Source: Magnetovibrio sp.
Lineage (GTDB): Bacteria; Pseudomonadota; Alphaproteobacteria; Rhodospirillales; Magnetovibrionaceae
Length of the DNA: 48,033 nt
NCBI GenBank assembly: GCA_028281525.1
Contig: JANQJR010000046.1
Location: 1 to 48,033, forward strand
Reading direction: 5' to 3'
Numbering within the stretch: position 1 is the stretch's first letter; each line of letters begins with the position of its first letter. Position numbers and translations under genes: made by a program. Of this stretch, positions 33,098 through 42,576 are shown one piece after another. The notes under the pieces were generated by a model that ran no database searches, had not been told where the DNA came from, and saw only the letters and a program-made list of their open reading frames with translations.

Positions 33098-34869
33098 GGC
33101 GCGGCCAGAACGCTAAACGTATCCCCGTCCGGCGCAATGTTTTCCAAGTGCACTTTGTGCCAAACAGCATAAAACAGCAGCGTCCACGCCGCCTTGCCCG
33201 CACGGCCCACGGGCATGGCGAAAAGGTCCTTGACGTTGGCGGGCTCACACACCGCCTGGATACACGCCTGCGCCGCCACCAGTTCGCCCAAACGCGCACC
33301 TTCTGCGGCGATCCATTCGCCCACCGGCACCGTAAAGCCGCGTTTCTTGGAAAAGGGTTTGGCCGCCGGCATGGCGCTCGCCAACCATTGGCGCAGCACC
33401 ATCTTGCCCAAGCCACGGCGGATCTTCAACTTATCGGGCAAGCTGAAGGCGAAATCCGCCATCACCGGGTCGAGGAACGGCACGCGTCCCTCCACACCAT
33501 GGGCCATCAGCATGCGATCGACCTTGATCAGCAGATCGTTCGCCAGCCACGTGGAAATGTCCTGGGCCTGAACGTACTGCAATCGCGTACGGCCCACCCC
33601 GCCGTTACCCGTACGCGCCTCGATCCCCGCCTGCGCCATGCCCGCACGCCAAGTCTTCGCCCGGTCTTTGGTCTTGAGCACCTTCAAGCCGTCCATGATT
33701 CCCTTGCGGTACATGTCTCTGGGAAACAGCCAACGCCGCGCCGCGCGATAGCGCCCATAACCGCCGAACAACTCATCCCCGCCTTCCCCCGCCAGCACCA
33801 CCTTGATACCCTCGGCGCGGGCCTTTTCCGCCAGCTTCCATGTGGGCAACACCGCGTAATCCGCGGCCGGGTCGTCCATGTGCCGGGCGATCCTGGGCAA
33901 CGTAGACCAAAAATCGGCTTGTCCGAATTCGACCTCCAGATGGCGGGCGCCCAACGCGCGGGCCAGCGCACGGGCATGGTCCCGTTCGTCGTGCACGTCC
34001 GTGCCGCTGAACCCCGCGGTGAAGGCCAGCACCGGATTTTCGTTCAAGCGGCTCATCATCGCCAGCAGGATCGAAGAATCGATGCCGCCCGACAAAAACA
34101 TGCCATAGGGCACGTCTGAGCGCTGATGCGCCCCGACGGTGTTGTTCAATACATGGTCCAAGTGATCCAAGGCATCCCGCCGCGAGATAGGTTGCGGGCC
34201 ACCGTCCGGCAAAGCCGCGCGCCGGCGCCGCTCCACGATGGCGCCGTTTTTCACCACGATGGTTTCGCCGGGCGCCAAACGCCGCACGCCGAACAACGCC
34301 ATATCCGTGCCGGTGGTGAACTGCAGTTGCAACAATTCGTCACGCCGGGCGGGGTCGAGTTTGGCGCCCAGAAAACGGGTCGTGACCAGGGCTGCCGGTT
34401 CGGACGCGAAGGCGAAGCCCAAGCGCGTGGTGGCGTAATACAGCGGTTTGATGCCGAACGGATCGCGGCTCAAAACCAGGCGTTCATGCTGCGCATCCCA
34501 AATGGCGATGGCGTACATGCCGCGCAGATGATCGACAAAATCCAGGCCGTGTTTGAGATACAGGTGCAACGGCGGTTCGCAATCCGACTGGCTGGCGAAC
34601 GTGGTGTCCTTCATGCGTTGGCGCAGTTCCGGATTGTTGTAGATTTCGCCGTTGGCGATCAGCGCCACCTCGGCGCCGTTTTCGCGGCGCTGCACGAAGG
34701 GCTGGTCTCCGCCATCGAGATCGATGATGGCGAGACGTGTGTGCACCAAGGCGCACTTGCCGTTCTTGTACGCGCCTTGCCCGTCCGGCCCCCGGTGCGC
34801 CAAGGCGTCCGCGAAGTGTTCGATCACTTCCGATGTGGGCCGGCCGACAAGCCCCGCAATCCCGCACAT
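33094..34869 (-). CDS. asnB: Glutamine-hydrolysing asparagine synthase
   Basis: A 591-residue class II amidotransferase. Catalytic Cys2 (MCGIAGLVG), LAHRGPDGQG and HTRLAIIDL form the glutaminase half. The synthetase half has SGGIDSSILLAMM (about 261-267), SGTDVHDERDHARALA and LAGEGGDELFGGYGRYRAARR. Such enzymes are often embedded in polysaccharide clusters, where they may amidate a sugar acid and not make free Asn. The start codon overlaps the upstream glycosyltransferase stop by one base (TGATG). Confidence 0.94.
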   Translation of the reverse strand: MCGIAGLVGRPTSEVIEHFADALAHRGPDGQGAYKNGKCALVHTRLAIIDLDGGDQPFVQRRENGAEVALIANGEIYNNPELRQRMKDTTFASQSDCEPPLHLYLKHGLDFVDHLRGMYAIAIWDAQHERLVLSRDPFGIKPLYYATTRLGFAFASEPAALVTTRFLGAKLDPARRDELLQLQFTTGTDMALFGVRRLAPGETIVVKNGAIVERRRRAALPDGGPQPISRRDALDHLDHVLNNTVGAHQRSDVPYGMFLSGGIDSSILLAMMSRLNENPVLAFTAGFSGTDVHDERDHARALARALGARHLEVEFGQADFWSTLPRIARHMDDPAADYAVLPTWKLAEKARAEGIKVVLAGEGGDELFGGYGRYRAARRWLFPRDMYRKGIMDGLKVLKTKDRAKTWRAGMAQAGIEARTGNGGVGRTRLQYVQAQDISTWLANDLLIKVDRMLMAHGVEGRVPFLDPVMADFAFSLPDKLKIRRGLGKMVLRQWLASAMPAAKPFSKKRGFTVPVGEWIAAEGARLGELVAAQACIQAVCEPANVKDLFAMPVGRAGKAAWTLLFYAVWHKVHLENIAPDGDTFSVLAAP

Positions 34870-35906
34870 CAGGCCACAATCCCCTGGAAAAAGTCGAGAT
34901 AGCGCTGCACCACACGGGCTTCGGTGAATTCGCGTTCATAACGCCCGCGCCCAGCCTGCGCCAGGTCGCCCGCCAACAGTTTATCCTTCAGCAGCCGGTT
35001 GATGGCCTGAGCCATGGCATCGGCGTCATCGACGGGCGTGAGCACCCCGTCCACCCCATCGTTGATCAAGGCGGCGGGGCCTTGGCTGGCGGTGGCGATG
35101 ACCGGGCATTCCTGCGCCCAGCCTTCGATCACCACGTTGCCCAGCGGTTCATGACGCGATGGGCAGACGAACACATCGCATGCGGCCATCAATTCCGGCA
35201 CGTCGTCGCGCCAGCCCAGCATGCGGATGCGGGGGCGCACCCCCTGTTCCGTCGCCAATTCCACCAAGGCTTCGTGTTCCGGCCCTTCCCCAGCGATCAC
35301 GAGATACGCTTCCGGCACATGCACCAGCGCGCGGATCAGCGTGTCGAACGCCTTGTTCGAATGCAGACGCCCCAGCGTCAGAAGCATCTGCGCGCGCTCG
35401 GGGATGTTCAGCACCTTGCGCGAAATGGCCGGGCGGTGGTCGGCGGCAACGAAATTGGGCAGGTAGTGGGTGCGGTCTTCGGGCCAACCTTCCTTGATCA
35501 GATAATCGCAGATGTCTTCGGTATTGCCGATCAGGTGATCGCACTTGCGGTAGTATTTGAGGCTGTAATAGCCACCCAATCGCGCGGCGAGCACGTAGCT
35601 CAGATCCGACGGCCGGCGGCGCGGCATTTTCGACGTAGCGCGGTTCATCCATGTCAGCACCACATGGGGCTGGAAATCGCGCAGCTGGCGGCGCAGCAAC
35701 ATCGGCGTTTTTACATCGAAGCGGCCGCCAAACGACATCTCCACCACATCCAGGCCCGCGGAACGCAGCACTCCAGCGCGCCGCGGGTTGTTACGGATCA
35801 CCACGCGCTGGTCCAGACCGGCATTATGCAGGCCGATAACGAGACGCACGAAGAATTCTTCCGCGCCGCCATATTCGGCCCCGGCCATGGCTTGAAGAAC
35901 TCTCAT
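34869..35906 (-). CDS. Glycosyltransferase family 4 (group 1)
   Basis: A 345-residue GT-B enzyme. The N-terminus MRVLQAMAGAEYGGAEEFFVRL has the GGAE donor/acceptor loop. The C-terminal half has GRLHSNKAFDTLIRAL, IAGEGPEHEAL, MLGWRDDVPELMAACDVFVCPSRHEPLGNVVIEGWAQECPVIAT, and the EX7E-like motif HEPLGNVVIE. The start is set by ATGA overlap with the upstream GT2 gene. Acts in LPS or capsule assembly at the cytoplasmic face. The linkage is unknown. Confidence 0.9.
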   Translation of the reverse strand: MRVLQAMAGAEYGGAEEFFVRLVIGLHNAGLDQRVVIRNNPRRAGVLRSAGLDVVEMSFGGRFDVKTPMLLRRQLRDFQPHVVLTWMNRATSKMPRRRPSDLSYVLAARLGGYYSLKYYRKCDHLIGNTEDICDYLIKEGWPEDRTHYLPNFVAADHRPAISRKVLNIPERAQMLLTLGRLHSNKAFDTLIRALVHVPEAYLVIAGEGPEHEALVELATEQGVRPRIRMLGWRDDVPELMAACDVFVCPSRHEPLGNVVIEGWAQECPVIATASQGPAALINDGVDGVLTPVDDADAMAQAINRLLKDKLLAGDLAQAGRGRYEREFTEARVVQRYLDFFQGIVA

Positions 35907-36670
35907 GTCCCGTCCTCCAATTTCGCCTTGAGGTATGAGAGCAAGGGAAACAATCCCGCCATCAGAGCGATGAGGAAACCGTAATGCCCTTCCCTGTAGC
36001 CCTTGCGCCCGATGTAGCATTTGAAGAAGCGGGAAAAGAGGCGGCGGATGTTGTTGGCGAATGAACCGATGTTACCGTTCGCCCGCAGATCGTTGGCGCG
36101 CGCGGTCGAATAACGGTCCAAGCGATGGATCATGTCCGAAATATCCCGGTCCACATAATGGATCATGCGGTTTTGCAGCCACATGCGTTCGCCATCCAAT
36201 GTCACGCCGGGGTGCACGCGCTGCTGTCCCCAGCTTTTGGCCCCTTGGGCGAACAGGCGCACCGTGGCGCTCACCCCCCAAGAGCCGCCCCAACCGTAAC
36301 GCACCAGCCGATCGCCCACGTAATTGTCGTAAGGAACGAGAAAATGCCCGAACGGCGCGGTTTGAATCTTATCCATGATTTCGGTGGCCAGTTCCGGGGA
36401 AACGCGTTCGTCCGCATCGACTTCCAAGATCCAATCGCACGAACACACGTCGATCCCGGCATGGCGGCGCGGGCCTTCGATCTCCCAACTGCCTTCGATC
36501 AGCTTGTCCGTATACCCCGCCGCGATGGTCTTGGAGTTGTCGGTGCACTTGTCCAGAACCACGACGATTTCGTCGGCGAACTTCAACGTATCCAGGCAGG
36601 CGGCGAGATTCGCTTCCTCGTTGTGCGCGACGACCAGGGCGCTCAGCGTTTTGGTGTCGGTCTTGTTCAC
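35903..36670 (-). CDS. Glycosyltransferase family 2 (LPS core type, WaaE/KdtX-like)
   Basis: A 255-residue GT-A enzyme: LSALVVAHNEEANLAACLDTLKFADEIVVVLDKCTDNS, WILEVDADERVSPEL (DxD as DAD), and HPGVTLDGE. A hydrophobic amphipathic C-terminus (GFLIALMAGLFPLLSYL) may contact the membrane. The start is chosen at the GTG forming a GTGA overlap with the upstream gene stop; a further GTG 15 nt upstream would overlap more. Closest in pattern to the WaaE/KdtX family that decorates the inner core. Confidence 0.88.
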   Translation of the reverse strand: MNKTDTKTLSALVVAHNEEANLAACLDTLKFADEIVVVLDKCTDNSKTIAAGYTDKLIEGSWEIEGPRRHAGIDVCSCDWILEVDADERVSPELATEIMDKIQTAPFGHFLVPYDNYVGDRLVRYGWGGSWGVSATVRLFAQGAKSWGQQRVHPGVTLDGERMWLQNRMIHYVDRDISDMIHRLDRYSTARANDLRANGNIGSFANNIRRLFSRFFKCYIGRKGYREGHYGFLIALMAGLFPLLSYLKAKLEDGT

Positions 36671-37626
36671 GGCAAGGTGCTCCACAACTCCCGGGCGGCC
36701 CGTTCGGCCTGGTTCACGCTTAAGTCCCCCATCATCGACCCGGTGACGTTGCGGTAATCGTAATCAAGGGGGAACACCTCTTCATAGCTTTTATCACCCC
36801 GCACTGCACGGCATTTCGGCCCCCAGGGTGCGTAATGCTCCTCGCGCGACGGCCCGAACAGGCCCAGGGTGGGAATATCGCACGCGGCGGCCATGTGCAT
36901 CAGGCCGGAATCGTTGCCGATATAGAAGGCGCAGCGCTTCAATCCCGCGGCGATCACCGCCAAAGGGGTATCCCCCACCAGGTTCAGGGTGCGCTCCGCG
37001 GGCAAAGCATCCAGAACCGGCTGCGCCATCCCGGCTTCGGAGGTATGCGCGATTACTGCGATCCTGCCCCCCGGCAAAATTCCGTCTTTGGCGGTCAATT
37101 TCAGCGCCAACAGGGCGAAACACTCCGCCGCCCAAGTCTTGCCGATCCAATTCGCGCTCGGTCCCAGCGCCAACACTGGGGCACCATCCGGGATCAGCTT
37201 TTCGGCGGCGGCTTGGTGCGCAGTCGACGTCCACAGCGTCGGCGCGGGCGGGTCATGCGCCAAGCCCAGGATCGAGCCCAATGCCACCACCCGGTGCTCA
37301 TGCTTTTTGTTGGCCTTGCCCAGATGGATTTGACGCTTCGCCAACAGCGCATAGCTGAGCGGTGCATTGCGTAAGTCCACCACCACATCCCAAAACGTGC
37401 CGATGCAGGCGCGCCACATGTCCCACCAATGCAGGCTGTGCTTGCGTTTAGGCAGTTCGATGACCCGCTCCAGTCCCGGCACACCCGCGAACAGACCGGC
37501 GGGCACCGGTCCGCAGACTATGGTTACGCATGCGCCGGGGTGCGCATCCAACAAATGCGCCAACAGCCCCGTGGACAAAACCGCGTCGCCCAGCCGGTTG
37601 GATGTGATGAACAAGATGCGTGTCAA
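36667..37626 (-). CDS. Glycosyltransferase family 9 (ADP-heptose:LPS heptosyltransferase-like)
   Basis: A 319-residue GT-B enzyme. MTRILFITSNRLGDAVLSTGLLAHLLDAHPGA is the GT9 N-terminus with the RxGDxxLST loop; the C-terminal DSGLMHMAAACDIPTLGLFGPSREEHYAPWG is the GT9 nucleotide-sugar motif. The start is TTG, supported by GGGGAA 8 nt upstream. It is the first gene of a four-gene minus-strand run (GT9, GT2, GT4, asnB), all joined by overlapping stop/start codons, suggesting one transcript for LPS inner-core or outer polysaccharide synthesis. Confidence 0.9.
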   Translation of the reverse strand: MTRILFITSNRLGDAVLSTGLLAHLLDAHPGACVTIVCGPVPAGLFAGVPGLERVIELPKRKHSLHWWDMWRACIGTFWDVVVDLRNAPLSYALLAKRQIHLGKANKKHEHRVVALGSILGLAHDPPAPTLWTSTAHQAAAEKLIPDGAPVLALGPSANWIGKTWAAECFALLALKLTAKDGILPGGRIAVIAHTSEAGMAQPVLDALPAERTLNLVGDTPLAVIAAGLKRCAFYIGNDSGLMHMAAACDIPTLGLFGPSREEHYAPWGPKCRAVRGDKSYEEVFPLDYDYRNVTGSMMGDLSVNQAERAARELWSTLP

Positions 37627-37789
37627 ATGCGCATTTCCCCAGTGAATGGAGGCGCTTATACCTCCGACAAGCTTTTATACGGAACGCCGCCGGAAATGCC
37701 TAGCCCAGACCCACCTCCCCCTTGTCAATCGGGGGGAAATACCCCACTTTTTCATCAACCCCCATCAAAAACAACCGAGTCACGATGTT

Positions 37790-38674
37790 ATGAGCGACAA
37801 AACCTACATTGCCCTTCCTGAACGCGGCCTGATCAAGATCTCCGGCCCTGACGCCCGCAATTACCTGCAAGGCCTGGTGTCCCAAGACATCCAGCGGGTG
37901 AGCGCGAACACCGCCGTTTATTCCGCGTTTCTCACCGCGCAAGGCAAATTCCTGTTCGATTTTTTTGTGTTTGAACTGGACGATGCGCTGGTGCTGGACT
38001 GCGAAAGGGAGCGCCGCTCCGATTTCTTCAAGCGCTTGAGCATGTTCAAGCTGCGCTCCGACGTCCAACTCACCGACATCACCGACGACTTTCAGGTCTA
38101 CGGCATGCTGGACACTCTGGATTTTACCGAACGCGGCCAATGCACGGCGCTCGATGGCGGTGTGCTGTTCGCCGACCCGCGCCTGCTGGACATGGGCTGC
38201 CGCGCTGTGCTACCTGCGGGCGACACTCAGACCCTGGCGGATTTAGGACTTAGCGAAGGCGATCAGGAAACCTACGAGCACCGTCGCATCGAGTTGGGCC
38301 TCGCCGACGGGTCGCGCGACATGATTGTGGACAGAGCCCTGTTGTTGGAAAACGGGTTCGAAGAGTTGGACGGCGTGAGCTTTTCCAAGGGCTGCTTCAT
38401 GGGTCAGGAGCTGACCGCGCGCATGCGTTATCGCGGCTTGGTGAAAAAACGCCTGCTGCCGGTCAAGATTGACGGCGCCGCCCCCGAAGAAGGCCAGATT
38501 TTCGAACTGGACGGGAGCAAAGCCGGAGAAATGCGCACGCATGTGGGCAATCTGGGACTCGCTCTGGTGCGCCTGGATAAGCTTGAAGACGGCGTCAGCT
38601 TCACCTGCGACGATGCGACCTTGACCCCAATGGTCCCGGACTGGGTACAATTCCAGGAACAAAAGGATTCCTGA
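37790..38674 (+). CDS. ygfZ: YgfZ/IbaG-type folate-binding Fe-S cluster repair protein
   Basis: A 294-residue GcvT-fold protein used in maintaining radical-SAM and other Fe-S enzymes (such as MiaB). The family signature K-G-C-[FYW]-x-GQE is present as SKGCFMGQELTARMRYRG. The N-terminus is ISGPDARNYLQGLVSQDIQ. The true start is taken at MSDKTYIALPERG, 48 codons inside a longer open frame. It is followed 7 bp downstream by a methyltransferase gene. Confidence 0.93.
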   Translation: MSDKTYIALPERGLIKISGPDARNYLQGLVSQDIQRVSANTAVYSAFLTAQGKFLFDFFVFELDDALVLDCERERRSDFFKRLSMFKLRSDVQLTDITDDFQVYGMLDTLDFTERGQCTALDGGVLFADPRLLDMGCRAVLPAGDTQTLADLGLSEGDQETYEHRRIELGLADGSRDMIVDRALLLENGFEELDGVSFSKGCFMGQELTARMRYRGLVKKRLLPVKIDGAAPEEGQIFELDGSKAGEMRTHVGNLGLALVRLDKLEDGVSFTCDDATLTPMVPDWVQFQEQKDS

Positions 38675-38681
38675 GGTCCCA

Positions 38682-39338
38682 ATGCCTGACGCCCCACCCG
38701 AAGATATCGGTGCGCTGCTGAGCTTGGTGTCAGCCGCCTACACATACCGCATCAATCAGTGCGGTCCGGTCCCCAATGGGGTCTTCTGGAAGGACAGCGA
38801 CGGTCAGATTCTGCGCTATGAGTTGTTGTTGCAGATCATCGCGGAAAGCGACCTGAACGCCCCCATCACCGTCAACGACTTCGGCTGCGGCTATGGCCGG
38901 CTGTTCGATTTGATGGACGAACACCACCTTTTGGATCATGGGCGCTACATCGGCTACGACCTCTCCCAACGCATGATCGAGGAAGCGCGCAAACGCCATT
39001 CGGATTCCCGCGCGACTTTTATCGAAAGCCCGGTCCCGACGGAAACGGCGGATTACTCCTTCGTGTCCGGCACCTACAATATGAATTTCGGCGCACGCCG
39101 GGATATCTGGGAAGCCTATATCAAGACCAGCTTGGAGTTGTTGTGGGACAAGACCACCAAGGCGTTGGCATTCAACATGCTCGACAACAACACAACCGAG
39201 CGTTTGGACGACCTGTACTACGCCAATCGCGACATGATGCTTCAATTCGCGATGAAGCTATCCCCGGAAATCGAACTCATCGACGACTATCCGTTGAACG
39301 AATTCACAATCTTCGTAAGACGCCCCGAAGCTCTATAA
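38682..39338 (+). CDS. SAM-dependent class I methyltransferase
   Basis: A 218-residue enzyme. SAM motif I is VNDFGCGYGRLFDLM, followed by motif II YIGYDLSQRMIEEARKRH, and a post-motif YSFVSGTYNMNFGA. Substrate unknown. It lies 7 bp after ygfZ and is probably co-transcribed; it is convergent with the ArsC-like gene. Confidence 0.85.
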   Translation: MPDAPPEDIGALLSLVSAAYTYRINQCGPVPNGVFWKDSDGQILRYELLLQIIAESDLNAPITVNDFGCGYGRLFDLMDEHHLLDHGRYIGYDLSQRMIEEARKRHSDSRATFIESPVPTETADYSFVSGTYNMNFGARRDIWEAYIKTSLELLWDKTTKALAFNMLDNNTTERLDDLYYANRDMMLQFAMKLSPEIELIDDYPLNEFTIFVRRPEAL

Positions 39339-39349
39339 ACGCGTGCCCT

Positions 39350-39838
39350 TTAGGGCGCGATGGCCATCAACATCTGTTCCAAGTCCAGTCCGCGCACGCC
39401 ATTGACCTGCAGGCCCGCAAGCTTGAGCATCTGCTGTTCCATATTGCCGTAGCAACGGCGGAATGCGCCGACACGCTCGAAATCCTCGCCCTCCACCTTT
39501 TCCGGTGCGGCGAACCCCCAATGCACGCGCACGGGGTTGGAAAACCAAATCGGCAACCGTGCATCCCTCAACGACTCGCTCAAGGTGATCACCGCATCCA
39601 GGCGCGGCGCCGTGGGCACCACGAACTTATCCCACGTTTGGGGCTGTTTGCCGGAGATGTCATAGCCGACTTGTTTGAGTGTTTCTTCCGCGTAAACGTT
39701 GACCCTGCCCGCCGGGTCCGGTGCGGCGCTATAAGCTTTGAAGCGGCCTTGGCCGACCTTGTTAAGCAACACCTCGGCCATGATGCTGCGGCACGCATTG
39801 TCCGGGCAGAGAAACAGAACGTTCAGTGGTTCGCTCAA
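39350..39838 (-). CDS. Low-molecular-weight phosphotyrosine phosphatase / ArsC-like protein
   Basis: A 162-residue LMW-PTP-fold protein. The active-site loop CPDNACRS (C11-X5-R17) precedes SIMAEVLLNKVG, and the later segment has LDAVITLSES in place of the usual DP general-acid motif. The family includes thioredoxin-linked arsenate reductases and tyrosine phosphatases. Extra cysteines (C16, and RRCYG near 130) are present, as in reductases, but arsenic genes are absent nearby. It is the last gene after ppdK, 35 bp downstream. Confidence 0.8.
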   Translation of the reverse strand: MSEPLNVLFLCPDNACRSIMAEVLLNKVGQGRFKAYSAAPDPAGRVNVYAEETLKQVGYDISGKQPQTWDKFVVPTAPRLDAVITLSESLRDARLPIWFSNPVRVHWGFAAPEKVEGEDFERVGAFRRCYGNMEQQMLKLAGLQVNGVRGLDLEQMLMAIAP

Positions 39839-39873
39839 ATTCCGCTGCTCCTGACGTGTCGAAAGATAACGCC

Positions 39874-42561
39874 CTAGGCGTTGGTTTCAGCGTCCACCCC
39901 CAAGGCGGCCTGTGCCGCAGCGAGACGCGCGATGGGAACACGGTAGGGCGAACACGACACATAGTCCAGCCCAACCTTGTGGCAGAACGTCACGGATGCG
40001 GGATCGCCACCGTGTTCGCCGCAGATGCCGATCTTCATGCCAGGGCGCGTCGCACGGCCACGCTCGGTCCCGATCTTGACCAATTCACCGACGCCATCTT
40101 GATCGATGGTGACGAAGGGATCGTCTTCCAAGACGCCTTTTTCGCGATAAATTTGCAAAAACCGCCCGGCGTCGTCGCGCGACAAGCCATAGGTGGTCTG
40201 AGTCAGATCGTTGGTGCCGAAGCTGAAAAATTCCGCTTCCTTGGCGATTTCCCCGGCTTGAAGGGCGGCGCGCGGAAGCTCGATCATGGTGCCAACGCTA
40301 TATGTCACGTCGACACCGCGTTCCGACAGCACCAAGTCCGCGATCTTCACCACCAAATCCTTAAGCCTGAAAAGTTCTTCCACATCGGCGACCAACGGAA
40401 TCATCACTTCAGGCTGCACGTCCTTGCCCGCTTCGGCCAAGTCGGCGGCGGCCTCGAAAATGGCGCGAGCCTGCATTTCGTAGATTTCCGGATAGGTGAT
40501 CGCCAAGCGACAGCCGCGATGGCCGAGCATGGGGTTGAATTCGTGCAATTCCTTGGCGCGGCGTTCCACATCCTCGACGCCGACGCCTAAGGCCACGGCG
40601 ATCTTTTCCACGTCGGCCTTCTTCTCCGGCAAAAATTCATGTAGCGGCGGGTCCAACAGGCGGATCGTCACCGGCAAGCCTTCCATGATGGACAACAGAT
40701 CGACGAAATCCTGGCGCTGATACGGCAACAGTTTCCCCAACGCGGCGCGGCGCGCGTCCACGTCCTGGGCCAGGATCATTTCGCGCATGTGGATGATGCG
40801 ATCAGCATCGAAGAACATATGCTCCGTGCGCGCAAGGCCGATACCTTGCGCACCGAAGCCGCGCGCCACCTTGGCGTCTTCAGGGGTTTCGGCGTTGGCG
40901 CGCACAGCCATGTCGCGCACGCCATCGACCCACTCCATCAAAGTGGCGAAATCGCCGCTGAGTTCCGGCTCGATGGTCGCAACAGTGCCGTCCATCACCT
41001 CACCGGTGGAACCGTCCAAGGTGATCACATCGCCTTCCTTGAGCGTCTTGCCCATGGCCGACAGGGTCTTGGCCTTCACATCCACGGTGATGTCGCCCGC
41101 GCCGGACACGCACGGCGTGCCCATGCCGCGCGCCACCACGGCGGCGTGGGACGTCATACCGCCGCGCGTGGTCAAGATGCCCTTGGCCACATGCATGCCG
41201 CCGATGTCTTCCGGCGAGGTTTCCACGCGCGCCAGGACCACATCCTCGCCCCGCGACGCCCAGTTTTCGGCATCCTCGGCGCTGAACACCAACTTACCCG
41301 ACGCGGCGCCCGGCGACGCCGGAAGGCCGGTGCTAAGAACATCGCGCGGCGCGTCCGGATCCAAAGTCGGGTGGAGCAATTGGTCCAAGTGCCCCGGTTC
41401 GACCCTGCGGATCGCCTCGTTGCGATCAATCAGGCCTTCGTCCACCATATCCACGGCGATTTTCAAGGCGGCCTTGGTGGTGCGTTTACCGTTGCGGGTC
41501 TGCAGGATCCACAGCTTGCCCTTCTGGATGGTGAATTCCAGGTCCTGCATATCCTTATAGTGTTGCTCCAGCGTGTGGCGCACGCCGTCCAGTTCGGTGT
41601 ACAGGCTCGGCATGACCTCTTCCAGGCTCGGCATGCTCAAGTTCCCGTTTTCCTTTTCCGCCAGCGACAAGGGCTGGGGCGTGCGGATACCGGCGACCAC
41701 GTCTTCGCCCTGAGCATTGATCAGGTACTCGCCGTAAAAATGGTTGTCGCCGGTGGACGGATTGCGCGTGAAGCACACGCCGGTGGCGCTGTCTTCGCCC
41801 ATGTTGCCGAACACCATGGCCTGGACGTTGACCGCCGTGCCCCAACTCGCCGGAATGCCGTGGAGCCTGCGGTACGTTTCCGCGCGCTTGTTGGTCCAGC
41901 TTTTGAACACCGCACCGATGGACGCCCAGAGCTGTTGGCGCGGGTCTTGGGGAAACGGCTGGCCGGTCTGGTTCTCGATGACCTCGATAAAATCCGGGAT
42001 CAACGTTTTCCAATCGTCCGCGGTGAGATCGGTGTCGAGCTTCAAGCTGTGGTCGAGCTTGTAGTCTTCCAACAGGTCTTCGAAGTGGTAATGGTCCACG
42101 CCCAGCACCACGTCGCCGAACATCTGGATGAAGCGGCGGTAACTGTCGTAGGCGAAACGCTCATCCCCCGTCTCCGCGGCCAGAATTTCCACCGCTTCGT
42201 CGTTGAGACCCAAATTCAAGACCGTGTCCATCATGCCCGGCATGGACGCGCGTGCGCCGGAGCGCACGGACAGCAGCAAGATCTTGCTTTCCGTCTGCCC
42301 GCCGCCGAACGGCGCGCCCATGATGGTTTCCAGCTTGGCGATGGCGGTGCCGACTTGATCGTTGAGGCCGTCCGGATAATCGCCTTCCGTTTCCGTGAAG
42401 TGAGTGCACACTTCAGTCGTGATGGTGAAGCCGGGCGGCACGGTGAGCCCGATGCGGCTCATTTCATGCAGGTTCGCGCCCTTGCCGCCCAGCAGATTCC
42501 GCATCTGTGCGCTGCCGTCGGCGTCGCCGCCGCCGAAAGAATAGGTCCACTTGCTCGTCAT
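39874..42561 (-). CDS. ppdK: Pyruvate, phosphate dikinase
   Basis: An 895-residue enzyme interconverting pyruvate and PEP. The nucleotide domain has GGKGANLHEMSRIGLTVPPGF. The phospho-His domain has GGMTSHAAVVARGMGTPCVSG. The C-terminal PEP/pyruvate barrel shows GIGLARTEHMFFD, FSFGTNDLTQTTYGLSRDDAGRF, and GICGEHGGDPASVTFCHKVGLDYVSCSPYRVPIARLAAAQAALG. The length is normal. It lies 15 bp downstream of glyS in the same direction, the conserved alphaproteobacterial order. Confidence 0.97.
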   Translation of the reverse strand: MTSKWTYSFGGGDADGSAQMRNLLGGKGANLHEMSRIGLTVPPGFTITTEVCTHFTETEGDYPDGLNDQVGTAIAKLETIMGAPFGGGQTESKILLLSVRSGARASMPGMMDTVLNLGLNDEAVEILAAETGDERFAYDSYRRFIQMFGDVVLGVDHYHFEDLLEDYKLDHSLKLDTDLTADDWKTLIPDFIEVIENQTGQPFPQDPRQQLWASIGAVFKSWTNKRAETYRRLHGIPASWGTAVNVQAMVFGNMGEDSATGVCFTRNPSTGDNHFYGEYLINAQGEDVVAGIRTPQPLSLAEKENGNLSMPSLEEVMPSLYTELDGVRHTLEQHYKDMQDLEFTIQKGKLWILQTRNGKRTTKAALKIAVDMVDEGLIDRNEAIRRVEPGHLDQLLHPTLDPDAPRDVLSTGLPASPGAASGKLVFSAEDAENWASRGEDVVLARVETSPEDIGGMHVAKGILTTRGGMTSHAAVVARGMGTPCVSGAGDITVDVKAKTLSAMGKTLKEGDVITLDGSTGEVMDGTVATIEPELSGDFATLMEWVDGVRDMAVRANAETPEDAKVARGFGAQGIGLARTEHMFFDADRIIHMREMILAQDVDARRAALGKLLPYQRQDFVDLLSIMEGLPVTIRLLDPPLHEFLPEKKADVEKIAVALGVGVEDVERRAKELHEFNPMLGHRGCRLAITYPEIYEMQARAIFEAAADLAEAGKDVQPEVMIPLVADVEELFRLKDLVVKIADLVLSERGVDVTYSVGTMIELPRAALQAGEIAKEAEFFSFGTNDLTQTTYGLSRDDAGRFLQIYREKGVLEDDPFVTIDQDGVGELVKIGTERGRATRPGMKIGICGEHGGDPASVTFCHKVGLDYVSCSPYRVPIARLAAAQAALGVDAETNA

Positions 42562-42576
42562 TTTTATCGAATCCCA

